The position numbers and the translations under genes were made by a program. The notes below the pieces were generated by a model. That model searched no databases, had not been told where the DNA came from, and was given only the letters and a program-made list of their open reading frames with translations. From CAZJKE01 sp964546585 (GTDB taxonomy: Bacteria > Planctomycetota > Phycisphaerae > Phycisphaerales > SM1A02): 64,000 bases of DNA. Location of the stretch: contig CAZJKE010000006.1 in the NCBI GenBank assembly GCA_964546585.1, positions 10,387 to 74,386 on the forward strand, in the 5' to 3' direction. This document shows positions 25,172 to 33,032 of the stretch, piece after piece. Position 1 is the stretch's first letter. Each line of letters starts with the position of its first letter.

Positions 25172-25798
25172 TTACACGATGTCGGGGGGGTCGAGCGCGG
25201 TCCGCAGGACCGCCTCAAGTGCGGCGATGACCTCCGCCTTGAGCGAAGTTTCATCACCGTCGTTACACAGGACATGATCGGCTCTGGATCGCTTTTCGTC
25301 AAGGCTTACCTGCGTTTCTTCCCGGCGGGCGAGTTCAGCCTTGTCCCACCCCCGTGCCGCGTGGACACGCTCTTGCCGCCGAGGAAGGCTGGATTCGACA
25401 TGCAAAATCGCGTCGCACTGCTCCCCAAGCCCTGCTTCGAGCAGGAGCGGAGCGTCGATAACCAAGGCCCTTGTGTCGGGTGGAGCAGTTGAAAAACAGG
25501 CGTGCCGTGCCCGCTCCACTCTTGGGTGAATCAGGGCTTCGAGGCGACGGCGGTCATCGTCGTTCGCAAAGACGATGTCGGCTACAACGGCGCGATCGAC
25601 CTTGCCTGCATCGTCCAGCGTGCGGTCGCCCCACCAACGGACAAGTTCTTGTTGAACTCCAGGATCATCAAGTGCCTCCTGCGCCGCTCGGTCTGCGTCG
25701 GACACGACGCATCCGAACTCCTGCAGCATGGCTGCGACCGTGCTCTTGCCAGAAGCGATGCCGCCGACGAGGCCGATGACAGGCGGGCGATGGGTCAT
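25172..25798 (-). CDS. coaE: Dephospho-CoA kinase
   Basis: A 208-residue P-loop kinase for the last step of coenzyme A synthesis. Motifs: IGLVGGIASGKSTVA at residue ~8, DADRAAQEAL, and VIDAPLLLEAGL. Length matches the family (195-210). It overlaps cysS by 4 bp (ATGA) and is downstream in the same operon. Confidence 0.95.
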   Translation of the reverse strand: MTHRPPVIGLVGGIASGKSTVAAMLQEFGCVVSDADRAAQEALDDPGVQQELVRWWGDRTLDDAGKVDRAVVADIVFANDDDRRRLEALIHPRVERARHACFSTAPPDTRALVIDAPLLLEAGLGEQCDAILHVESSLPRRQERVHAARGWDKAELARREETQVSLDEKRSRADHVLCNDGDETSLKAEVIAALEAVLRTALDPPDIV

Positions 25799-27303
25799 TG
25801 CACGAGCCGCGACCAGCGGGTCTGCGCTCCTTCGTCCTTGATGGCGACGCCCATGTCCGTCAGTTCGGCGCGAATGCGATCTGCCTCATCCCAGTCCTTG
25901 GCTGCGCGGGCGGCGTTACGGGCCCCGATGAGTTGTTCAACACGGGCAGTGTCGATGTCGCCGGTGGTGCCAGTGCCCAGATCGAGTACGCCAAGCACCT
26001 GGTCCATCTCCATCAACGCAGCAAGTTCGTCGCGGGGAATTGGTTGGTCAGGTGGACTCGATGTGTCGTACTCGCTGATGCCTTCGTTCAGCGCACCGAC
26101 GGCACCGGCAACATTCAGGTCGTCGCACATGGCCGTCATGAATCTGTCCTGCGCGGCCCGTAGAGGGCCAGCGATGCCATCGGCAGTGGCGTACTGCTCC
26201 AGCCAATGGCGAAGTCGTTGCCAGCGATCAATCTGTCGCTGCGCATCGCGAAGACCCTGCAGTGTGAAGTTGGCATTTGACCGGTAGTGCGTGCGAATGA
26301 GTTCGATGCGAATAGCAGCCGGGGATGCGCCCTTGGCGATGAGATCGCGCACCGTGTAGAAGTTGCCCTTGCTCTTGCTCATCTTGCCGCCGTCGACCAG
26401 CAGGAAGCGCGTGTGGTACCAGTATTTTGCGAAGTATTCGTCGCCGGTCGAGCACCGCGACTGGGCAATCTCGCATTCGTGGTGAGGGAAGATGTTGTCT
26501 TCTCCGCCGCTGTGGATGTCGATCTCGTGTCCCAGAAGTGCAGCGGCCATGGTGGAACACTCAAGGTGCCAGCCGGGGTACCCCTCGCCCCAGGGACTGG
26601 GCCAACGCATGATGTGCGTGGCATCAGGCTTCCAGAGCATGAAGTCGGCGGGATGTCGCTTGATGGCCTGGGTCCCCATGTCCACGCGGCCGCCTTCGCC
26701 GCTGCGGATGGCTTCCAGCGTGTTACCGGAAAGGAGCCCATAGTCGGGGAACGACTGCACATCGAAGTACACGACACCGTCGGCAGCGACATAGGCGTGG
26801 CCTCGATCGATGAGCGACTGGACCATGGCAATCATTGGCTCAATGAATCCGGTAGGTCTCGGCATTCGGCTCTCGCCATCCTGAACTACCTTCATGCCGA
26901 GTAAGGCTGCGTCTTCAAGGAACGCGTCGGCGTAGAACGCGGCGACCTCGAAGGGGTCTTCCGGGTCGATGTCAGTGTCCTTGGGGAGCGTGCCGGCCTT
27001 CTTCGCAGCGGACAGCCGATCGGCAGCGACCTGCATCTTGTCTTCGCCGCCGCCGTCCGCGACCGTGTCCTCGGTCATGTGTCCCACATCCGTGATGTTC
27101 ATGACCTGTTGCACTTCGAATCCGAGTGCCTCAAGAGTCCGCCGCAGGACATCCGCGTTGAGAAAGGCGCGAAAATTGCCAATGTGCGCGTAGTCGTACA
27201 CCGTCGGTCCGCAGGTGTAGAACGACACCTTCCGCCCGGCGGGATCCAGCGGCACAAATGCCTCCGTTTCCCCACTCAGCGTGTTATGAAGCCGAAGTTG
27301 CAT
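25795..27303 (-). CDS. cysS: Cysteine--tRNA ligase
   Basis: A 502-residue class I synthetase that charges tRNA-Cys. Motifs: YTCGPTVYDYAHIGNFR (zinc cysteine plus HIGN signature, residues ~30-46), WHLECSTMAAALLG, HHECEIAQS zinc ligands and KMSKSKGNF. The C-terminal DALR-type domain follows. An insertion around residues 70-110 (VADGGGEDKMQVAADRLSA) is somewhat longer than in E. coli. TACACT lies 9 nt upstream of the ATG, so the message is probably leaderless. coaE follows in the operon. Confidence 0.96.
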   Translation of the reverse strand: MQLRLHNTLSGETEAFVPLDPAGRKVSFYTCGPTVYDYAHIGNFRAFLNADVLRRTLEALGFEVQQVMNITDVGHMTEDTVADGGGEDKMQVAADRLSAAKKAGTLPKDTDIDPEDPFEVAAFYADAFLEDAALLGMKVVQDGESRMPRPTGFIEPMIAMVQSLIDRGHAYVAADGVVYFDVQSFPDYGLLSGNTLEAIRSGEGGRVDMGTQAIKRHPADFMLWKPDATHIMRWPSPWGEGYPGWHLECSTMAAALLGHEIDIHSGGEDNIFPHHECEIAQSRCSTGDEYFAKYWYHTRFLLVDGGKMSKSKGNFYTVRDLIAKGASPAAIRIELIRTHYRSNANFTLQGLRDAQRQIDRWQRLRHWLEQYATADGIAGPLRAAQDRFMTAMCDDLNVAGAVGALNEGISEYDTSSPPDQPIPRDELAALMEMDQVLGVLDLGTGTTGDIDTARVEQLIGARNAARAAKDWDEADRIRAELTDMGVAIKDEGAQTRWSRLVQ

Positions 27304-27312
27304 GCGCTGTTC

Positions 27313-27318
27313 AGTGTA
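27313..27318 (-). promoter_or_regulatory. -10 element for cysS
   Basis: TACACT on the minus strand, 9 nt upstream of the cysS ATG; no Shine-Dalgarno in the spacer. Confidence 0.45.
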
Positions 27319-27364
27319 CCTGCGTCCGCCTCACTCGCCCGCTGGCAACCCACCGCACATAATT

Positions 27365-27531
27365 GTGACTGTCACCTTTTTGCGGTTTGGCTGGGGCCGA
27401 AGGGCAGTGGTGCAGCGGATCTGCGATGCCCTGCTGGTTTGACTGGGGCGATGTTCGCGCCTCGCCGATATCGACCGGCCGAATCACGTCGCCTCAGCAC
27501 CGCGAAAAAAGGCCGCAGAAGTGACAGTCAC
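27365..27531. repeat. 167-bp inverted-repeat-bounded element in the cysS-epimerase spacer
   Basis: The outer ends are inverted copies of a palindrome plus flank: GTGACTGTCACCTTTTTGCGG at 27365-27385 and, on the opposite strand, GTGACTGTCACTTCTGCGG at 27531-27513. Inside are two direct repeats ggtttggctggggc (27384-27397) and ggtttgactggggc. No reading frame of note fits within. The layout resembles a REP doublet or small non-autonomous element. It ends 18 bp before the epimerase start, next to its -10 box. Confidence 0.65.
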
Positions 27532-27535
27532 TGTC

Positions 27536-27541
27536 TACAGT
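27536..27541 (+). promoter_or_regulatory. -10 element for the epimerase gene
   Basis: TACAGT, 8 nt upstream of the ATG at 27550 and only 4 bp after the inverted-repeat element. The element occupies the -35 region. Confidence 0.4.
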
Positions 27542-27549
27542 GGGGTTCC

Positions 27550-28506
27550 ATGTACGAGGGTTTTTTCGAAGATCAGACGGCGCTGGTGACAGGTGGGTGC
27601 GGTTTCATCGGGTCCCATGTCGCGGAGCGATTGACGCAATTGGGCTGCACGGTGCGGGTACTCGACGACTGCAGCAGTGGGTTCCGTCGGAATCTCGATG
27701 GAATCGACGCGGCCGTATTCGAAGGCTCGATACTCGATGACACCGCGCTTTCCGCGGCCATTGAAGGATGCGACCTCGTCTTTCATTTCGCAGCCATGGT
27801 GTCCGTCCAGCAGAGCATGGAGCATCCGAGATCATGCTTTGACATCAACCTCACCGGGACGCGCAGGGTACTGGAGGCCGCGGTCGGGGCAGCGTGTAAC
27901 CGCGTCGTCTTCGCCGCGTCGTCTTCGGCGTATGGACCACATGCACCCACGCCCAGCCGCGAGGACCTGCCGACCAATCCAACCACGCCGTACGCCGCCA
28001 GCAAAGTCGCCGCCGAAGCAATGGTGTCCGCATGGGCGCACTGCTATGCACCGGACACCGTGTCGCTGCGGTTCTTCAATGTGTTTGGTCCCCGTCAGGA
28101 TCCGCACTCGCCCTACGCCGCCGTCATCGCCGCGTTTGCAGAAGCGTTGCAATCGGGAAACAGTCCCGTCATCCACGGTGACGGCACGCAGAGCCGCGAC
28201 TTCGTACCCATCGAGGATGTTGTACACGCATGCCTGCTCGCCGCCGCAAGCCGGGCGCCCCTCGGCGGCCGCGTCCTCAACATCGGCACCGGCCTGCCCC
28301 ATGACTTGCTCTCCACGCTCGCCACCATGCAGGAGATTCTTGAAACAACCGCGCAGCCGCGATTCGAACCGCCACGACTGGGCGACATTCAACACTCGCT
28401 GGCAGATATTGGCGCCGCACAAACCTCGCTTGGCTACGAGCCGCTCGTGTCTTTCGAGGAAGGTCTTTCCCGGCTCTTGACCGGACGAGCCGGATTGCCG
28501 GCATAG
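27550..28506 (+). CDS. NAD-dependent nucleotide-sugar epimerase/dehydratase
   Basis: A 318-residue extended short-chain dehydrogenase. The NAD site is TGGCGFIGSHVAERL at residues ~14-28; the catalytic pair is YAASK, with the preceding Ser region AASSSAYGP. RFFNVFGPRQDP and HGDGTQSRDFVPIEDVV match UDP-glucose/UDP-GlcNAc 4-epimerases (GalE/WbpP type). It likely makes an activated sugar for the surface polysaccharide encoded downstream. The ATG at 27550 is the first codon giving family sequence. The last 73 bp overlap, tail to tail, the acyltransferase gene on the other strand. Confidence 0.88.
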   Translation: MYEGFFEDQTALVTGGCGFIGSHVAERLTQLGCTVRVLDDCSSGFRRNLDGIDAAVFEGSILDDTALSAAIEGCDLVFHFAAMVSVQQSMEHPRSCFDINLTGTRRVLEAAVGAACNRVVFAASSSAYGPHAPTPSREDLPTNPTTPYAASKVAAEAMVSAWAHCYAPDTVSLRFFNVFGPRQDPHSPYAAVIAAFAEALQSGNSPVIHGDGTQSRDFVPIEDVVHACLLAAASRAPLGGRVLNIGTGLPHDLLSTLATMQEILETTAQPRFEPPRLGDIQHSLADIGAAQTSLGYEPLVSFEEGLSRLLTGRAGLPA

Positions 28507-28997
28507 ACCGTCCACGCCTCAAGATCGCGCACCGCAACACCGCGGGCACCGAGCACCACACCCTCTCCGATCGTCACATCCGGCCCCACAAATACATCCG
28601 CCGCAAGCCACACATCATCACCAATCGAGATCGGTGGCCGCATGAGCGGCATGTCGACTCGGTCATAGTCATGCGTCCCAGCACACATGTGCGCGCCCTG
28701 AGACACCGAGACCCGTTCTCCAATTGTCACGCTCCCGAGGCAATAAGCGATGACGCGATCACCGAGGCAACTGTTGCGGCCCATGGTCAGGTTCCACGGG
28801 CACTCAACCCGAACACTTCGTCGAATGACGCAGGTCGGGTCAACTGATGCGCCAAATCGATTGAGCAGAAAGACCCTCCACCAATTGCAGGTGTGGAATG
28901 ACCAGCGAAAAACCGTGCCTTGCACCACGGCCCACAACAGTCTGGCGACCTTCTCGCCCGCCGAATAGGGGCTCACGTGTCTGTCCTGCGGCTTCAC
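28434..28997 (-). CDS. WcaF-like hexapeptide acyltransferase (first of three)
   Basis: A 187-residue left-handed beta-helix protein. Hexapeptide turns include IGERVSVSQGAHMCAGTHDYD, ISIGDDVWLAADVFVGPDVTIGEGVVLGARGVAV, and the typical ending VYAGNPARPVKSR. The catalytic His of this family lies in AGTHDY. The closest known type is WcaF of colanic acid synthesis, which O-acetylates a sugar. It ends inside the 3' end of the epimerase gene. It overlaps the glycosyltransferase gene upstream by ATGA. Confidence 0.85.
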   Translation of the reverse strand: MKPQDRHVSPYSAGEKVARLLWAVVQGTVFRWSFHTCNWWRVFLLNRFGASVDPTCVIRRSVRVECPWNLTMGRNSCLGDRVIAYCLGSVTIGERVSVSQGAHMCAGTHDYDRVDMPLMRPPISIGDDVWLAADVFVGPDVTIGEGVVLGARGVAVRDLEAWTVYAGNPARPVKSRERPSSKDTSGS

Positions 28998-29824
28998 GAC
29001 ATTGACTCCTCGTTTCGAAGCTCAACCAGATTCAGAGTAATGAGAAACTCGTAGAAGGAAATGAAAACACAGAACCGAAGACCGGTAAGCCCATCGAGAA
29101 AACCCATTCGCAGCACATACATCCACAGGAACCTGCAGAGCCACTTTGCCGGCAGGCGTGGATAGACATGTCGCTTGATCCACCGTCGCCGCCGCTGCAT
29201 GTCGCCGTCAATCGACGAACTCTGCTCATCCTGCGAAAGGATGGCCGCAGCTTCCAACTCGGCATACCGCACATGCTTCGCAAGATACACGGCAAGGCCA
29301 CGCCGATCCCAGTGTTCCATGTGCCCGCGGAAAGCGCCCACTTTTCCGTCAACAACCATGTGTTCGTGCACCGCACGATCCTCATACCGAGCCAAACCCC
29401 GCTTGAAGAATCGCACATTCCAACTCGGGTAGTACCCACAGTGCCGAATCCGCTTCCCAAGGAAGATGAAGTACCGGTTCACATTGAACGCCGACTCCTC
29501 TACTGTCGCAGGGTCCCGCGATGACACAGCAAGCATCTCATCACGCAACTCCGGCAGCACTGATTCGTCCGCATCCAGAAAAAACACCCAATCGGAGGTC
29601 AGAGGAAGATTGTCGATCGCCCAATTCTTCTGCGCCGCGTGGCCGAGCCATGACTGTTCAACAACCTCGGCACCCTGGTCTCTTGCAATCTCCACAGTCC
29701 GATCGGTTGAACCGGAATCCACGACCCAGACCCGCTTTGCCCAGGGCACAACGCTGGCGAGCGCATACGGAAGGTTTTCTTCCTCATCACGAACAGGGAT
29801 GATGACCTCGATTCCTGACATCAT
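28994..29824 (-). CDS. Family 2 glycosyltransferase (WaaE/KdtX-like)
   Basis: A 276-residue GT-A glycosyltransferase. Opening VIIPVRDEEENLPYALASV, then VVDSGSTDRTVEIA, the DxD-type motif WVFFLDADESV, and WNVRFFKRGLARYEDRAVHEHM match the WaaE-like group that adds a sugar to lipopolysaccharide core or polysaccharide. A membrane-associated C-terminal helix follows. It is in the middle of a three- or four-gene minus-strand operon with overlaps of 4 bp at each end, between two acyltransferase genes. Confidence 0.88.
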   Translation of the reverse strand: MMSGIEVIIPVRDEEENLPYALASVVPWAKRVWVVDSGSTDRTVEIARDQGAEVVEQSWLGHAAQKNWAIDNLPLTSDWVFFLDADESVLPELRDEMLAVSSRDPATVEESAFNVNRYFIFLGKRIRHCGYYPSWNVRFFKRGLARYEDRAVHEHMVVDGKVGAFRGHMEHWDRRGLAVYLAKHVRYAELEAAAILSQDEQSSSIDGDMQRRRRWIKRHVYPRLPAKWLCRFLWMYVLRMGFLDGLTGLRFCVFISFYEFLITLNLVELRNEESMS

Positions 29825-30318
29825 GCGACTCCGTGCAGCGTGCGAGGTGATCGCGGTGCCGCCGGTTCACCTGTGCAAATCTTCCACGCTGGAAGCCGTC
29901 CGTCCACCAGACCTCGTGCGCCGACGACTACGCCCTGCTCCAGAAAAGCGCCCGGCATCACGACCGTATCGGCGGCGACCCAGCAGTCATCTTCGACATG
30001 TATCGCATCCGCTCGGGCAGATCCCGGCCCTTCAATACTGGTCAACAACATGGCGTGCTGGCTGATGACGCACCTCGCACCGATGTCAATGATCTCTCGC
30101 GAGTCCAGAAACGCGCCATCACCGATCACGGTCAGCGTTCCCGCCGCGGCATTCCATGGCTGTGTGACCCAGGCGCTTCGGCGAATGCGCATGCGCCGAC
30201 CGCACGACATGCCGAAGAGTCGCAGCAAGCCCCGGCGCACCGGATACGCTGGTTGAGGGGTGAGAAAAAAGACCACCCGCCCGACCAGAGGCCACAACAT
30301 GGCTCGAATCGCACTCAC
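29821..30318 (-). CDS. WcaF-like hexapeptide acyltransferase (second of three)
   Basis: A 165-residue left-handed beta-helix protein with hexapeptide turns (TVIGDGAFLDSREIIDIGARCVI, VEDDCWVAADTVVMPGAFLEQGVVVGARGLV). Unlike the other two copies, the region that carries the catalytic histidine (AGTHDY / AGSHDM in its paralogues) reads LLTSIEGPG here, so the histidine is absent and activity is doubtful. The start is taken as GTG at 30318, overlapping the upstream stop as GTGA; the longer frame to 30393 would overlap the neighbour by 79 bp. Confidence 0.7.
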   Translation of the reverse strand: MSAIRAMLWPLVGRVVFFLTPQPAYPVRRGLLRLFGMSCGRRMRIRRSAWVTQPWNAAAGTLTVIGDGAFLDSREIIDIGARCVISQHAMLLTSIEGPGSARADAIHVEDDCWVAADTVVMPGAFLEQGVVVGARGLVDGRLPAWKICTGEPAAPRSPRTLHGVA

Positions 30319-30884
30319 GGTACGACTTTCGCTGGATTCCCACGAACTTCGGCGGAATCCGGGATGTCGCTGTACACGCTCGCACGCGGCCACACAACGC
30401 AGTTTTTTCCCACCGTCACGCCCGGCGCAATGTATGCGTCCACGCCAATGAACGACCCATCGCCTATCGAAATCGGTGGGCGTTCCAACGGAAACCGTGT
30501 GTCCCGCATGTCATGAGAACCCGCGCAGAGGTGCGCTCGAATGTCCACGCGAACACCGGTCCCGAGCGTGATCGGTCCGAGCGAGTACAAGATCACACGC
30601 TCCGCAACCTGGCAGTGATCACCCATATCGATGTTCCAAGGAATGGTGATCTCCACTCGCCCCGCAAGTACGCAGTCTCGACCGACTTTCCCACCGAAGA
30701 GACGGAGCAGCGACGGGCGATAACGCGGAAGACAGAACCAGAGCACCCGCCCAATCGTCCCCCAAAGCAACCGTACCAACCGCTGCCGAAGCGTCCACGC
30801 GGTCCGCCGCTGGGGCGGCGCCTCTGCCATCGCTTTGCCGGGGCTGGCGTCGGGCGTAGGAGATGTGTCGTTCACTGGTGCCAT
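30315..30884 (-). CDS. WcaF-like hexapeptide acyltransferase (third of three)
   Basis: A 189-residue hexapeptide acyltransferase. The core has VERVILYSLGPITLGTGVRVDIRAHLCAGSHDMRD with the putative catalytic His, then ISIGDGSFIGVDAYIAPGVTVGKNCVVWPRASV and RGNPAKVV. It heads the minus-strand acyltransferase-glycosyltransferase operon. AGGAT lies ~6 nt before the ATG at 30884. It is divergent from the GT4 gene, with 132 bp between start codons. Modification of the same polysaccharide with acetyl groups is the likely role. Confidence 0.83.
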   Translation of the reverse strand: MAPVNDTSPTPDASPGKAMAEAPPQRRTAWTLRQRLVRLLWGTIGRVLWFCLPRYRPSLLRLFGGKVGRDCVLAGRVEITIPWNIDMGDHCQVAERVILYSLGPITLGTGVRVDIRAHLCAGSHDMRDTRFPLERPPISIGDGSFIGVDAYIAPGVTVGKNCVVWPRASVYSDIPDSAEVRGNPAKVVP

Positions 30885-31016
30885 ATCGATCCTGCTCTGT
30901 TGTATCGGACCACTACCTGCAGCAGGCTGCACAGAATCGCCACGGCCATCCTATGATGCTCCCTCGCCGCAGCACGGGGCCCCAAAGGCACGCCTCAGCA
31001 GACGATTCCCCACACC

Positions 31017-32267
31017 ATGACCACGAAAAAGGACGCCATTCGCGTCACCATTCTCAATCAGTACTACGTGCCGGATGTGGCGTCCACCGGCCACCTTCTG
31101 CACGAACTGGCCAATCATCTGGCCAAACGAGGTGACGATGTCCATGTGATCGCGTGCATTCCCTCCTACGGACCACCCGACACGTGGCAGCCAGCACCGC
31201 GAAAAGAATTCGCCGAGGGCGTACATGTGCGTCGAATGCGCACCACGCGGTTCAGCAAAGACAGTATTCCAGGCCGGGTACTGAACTCCATTACATTTCT
31301 TGTGCCTCTGTTCTTTCGGATGCTGTTCCGGCGACGCAATGACCATGTCTACCTCTATACGACGAACCCGCCATACCTGGGCATCATTGGTGCCGTTGTC
31401 TCTCTGATTCGAAGACATCCCTATGTCATCCTCCTCCATGACAGTTACCCTCAACTTGCCGTTTGGGTCGGCAAGATTCGCAAAGGTGGCATCATCGACC
31501 GGCTCTGGCATCGGGCCAATCGACTCATGTACCACCGCGCCAAGGAAACCATCGTCCTCTGTCCAAGCGCCCAGCATCTGGTCTGCGACACATACGACGT
31601 GCCTGAATCGAAGGTTCATGTGATCCCCAACTGGGCCGATGCGGAGGGCATTCATCCCATTCCAAAGAGTGACAGCCGGTTTGCGCACAAACACGGCCTT
31701 GTCGAACCGTTTGTTGCGCTCTATTCGGGCAATCTGGGGTTGTACTACGAGTTCGAGACTATTCTCGGAGCCGCAGAGCGGCTCCTTGACGACAACTTCC
31801 GGCTGGTATTTATCGGCGCTGGTGGTCGCCGATTCTTCATCGAACAGCAGATTAGAGATCGGTCGTTGTCGAACACAATGCTGCTTCCCTACCAACCGTT
31901 CGCAACATTGAATGACTCCCTCAACGCCTCGGACGCATCCTTCGTCACCATCGCGGAAGGGATCGAAGGCATCAGTTTTCCATCCAAACTCTATTCATCA
32001 CTCGCCGTCGGCCGGCCGATCCTTGCCATCTCCGCTGCTCGCTCCGATCTGCGAGACATCATTGAAGGCGGAAACGCCGGTGTCTGGGTAGAACTCGGCG
32101 ATGCTGACGGACTGGCCGCCGGCATCCGGCGGCTCATGGAAAGCCCAGAACTGTCCGCTGAGATGGGTCGTAATGCCAGAGCGTTGTTCGAAGCGGAATA
32201 CACAATTATGAAGTGCGCAGGTGAATATCACGATGTGCTTGTCCGCGCGCGTCCGGAGACCGGTTGA
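31017..32267 (+). CDS. Family 4 glycosyltransferase (WbuB-like)
   Basis: A 416-residue GT-B glycosyltransferase. N-domain ILNQYYVPDVASTGHLLHELANHLAKRG and C-domain VIPNWADAEGI, ALYSGNLGLYYEFETILGAA, EGIEGISFPSKLYSSLAVGRPILA (the nucleotide-sugar motif). It resembles WbuB-type GTs that transfer a 6-deoxy or N-acetyl sugar in O-antigen units. A TATGAT box lies ~60 nt upstream. Its stop overlaps the next ATG by one base (TGATG). Confidence 0.9.
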   Translation: MTTKKDAIRVTILNQYYVPDVASTGHLLHELANHLAKRGDDVHVIACIPSYGPPDTWQPAPRKEFAEGVHVRRMRTTRFSKDSIPGRVLNSITFLVPLFFRMLFRRRNDHVYLYTTNPPYLGIIGAVVSLIRRHPYVILLHDSYPQLAVWVGKIRKGGIIDRLWHRANRLMYHRAKETIVLCPSAQHLVCDTYDVPESKVHVIPNWADAEGIHPIPKSDSRFAHKHGLVEPFVALYSGNLGLYYEFETILGAAERLLDDNFRLVFIGAGGRRFFIEQQIRDRSLSNTMLLPYQPFATLNDSLNASDASFVTIAEGIEGISFPSKLYSSLAVGRPILAISAARSDLRDIIEGGNAGVWVELGDADGLAAGIRRLMESPELSAEMGRNARALFEAEYTIMKCAGEYHDVLVRARPETG

Positions 32268-33031
32268 TGCATGCGCCGCTCCGCGTGTTGTTCGTCACGG
32301 AAGACGATCCGCTCTATGTCATCCAGTTTTTTGATGTCTTTCTGACTGAATATCCGCGAGACGAAATTGAGATCGTTGGCATCACTGTCGCCGATGCGTT
32401 TCACGAACCGATCTGGAAGACTGCATGGCGCATGTTTCGCTTCTACGGTCCCGTGGACTTCGTAAGGCTCGCCGGCAGATTCACTGGTGCGAAACTCCGA
32501 GGAAGATCCATCGCTGCACTTGCTCGCAAGACGGGCATTCCCCTTCTGCCAACGTCCTCCGTCAACGACACGGCGTACCTCGAGCGAGTTTCCGCTTTGC
32601 AGCCCGATGTCATTGTCTCGGTCGCGGCACCGGAGATCTTTCGCAAGGATATCCTCGCGATACCCGCCAAAGGATGCATCAACATTCACTCTGGCCAGCT
32701 GCCGGTATATCGCGGCATGATGCCCAACTTCTGGCAACTGCTTCACGGCGAGCGGAACGCCGTCATTACCATCCACGAGATGGCAGAGAAACTCGACGCC
32801 GGCGGCATTGTCTCAACCCGCGAGTTCCCGCTTCGCGAACGCGATACACTCGATCGAGTCATCGTTGGAACAAAGCAGGAAGGCGCCCGTCTCATGATCG
32901 ATGTACTGCGAAAACTCGCAACGGCGGACATCGTCGCAGAACCTCTCAACATGGACGATGCGAAATATTTTTCGTTCCCCACAACCGCAGATGTCCGCGC
33001 GTTGCGGAAGCGCGGCCATGGAATGCTCTGA
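32267..33031 (+). CDS. Formyltransferase-family enzyme (sugar amine N-formyltransferase candidate)
   Basis: A 254-residue protein of the formyl transferase family. The core motif INIHSGQLPVYRGMMPNFW contains the catalytic Asn and His, and the Asp follows in EKLDAGGIV. The N-terminal ~60 residues are divergent, and the protein lacks the C-terminal tRNA-binding domain of methionyl-tRNA formyltransferase. Its location between a GT4 and a polysaccharide deacetylase suggests it formylates an amino sugar, as in FdtF- or ArnA-type enzymes. The ATG overlaps the preceding stop. Confidence 0.8.
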   Translation: MHAPLRVLFVTEDDPLYVIQFFDVFLTEYPRDEIEIVGITVADAFHEPIWKTAWRMFRFYGPVDFVRLAGRFTGAKLRGRSIAALARKTGIPLLPTSSVNDTAYLERVSALQPDVIVSVAAPEIFRKDILAIPAKGCINIHSGQLPVYRGMMPNFWQLLHGERNAVITIHEMAEKLDAGGIVSTREFPLRERDTLDRVIVGTKQEGARLMIDVLRKLATADIVAEPLNMDDAKYFSFPTTADVRALRKRGHGML

Positions 33032-33032
33032 T

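Noticed and set aside
28360..28400. tRNA-like GATTCGAACC string
   Set aside because: It is inside the epimerase coding sequence and no cloverleaf can be drawn around it.
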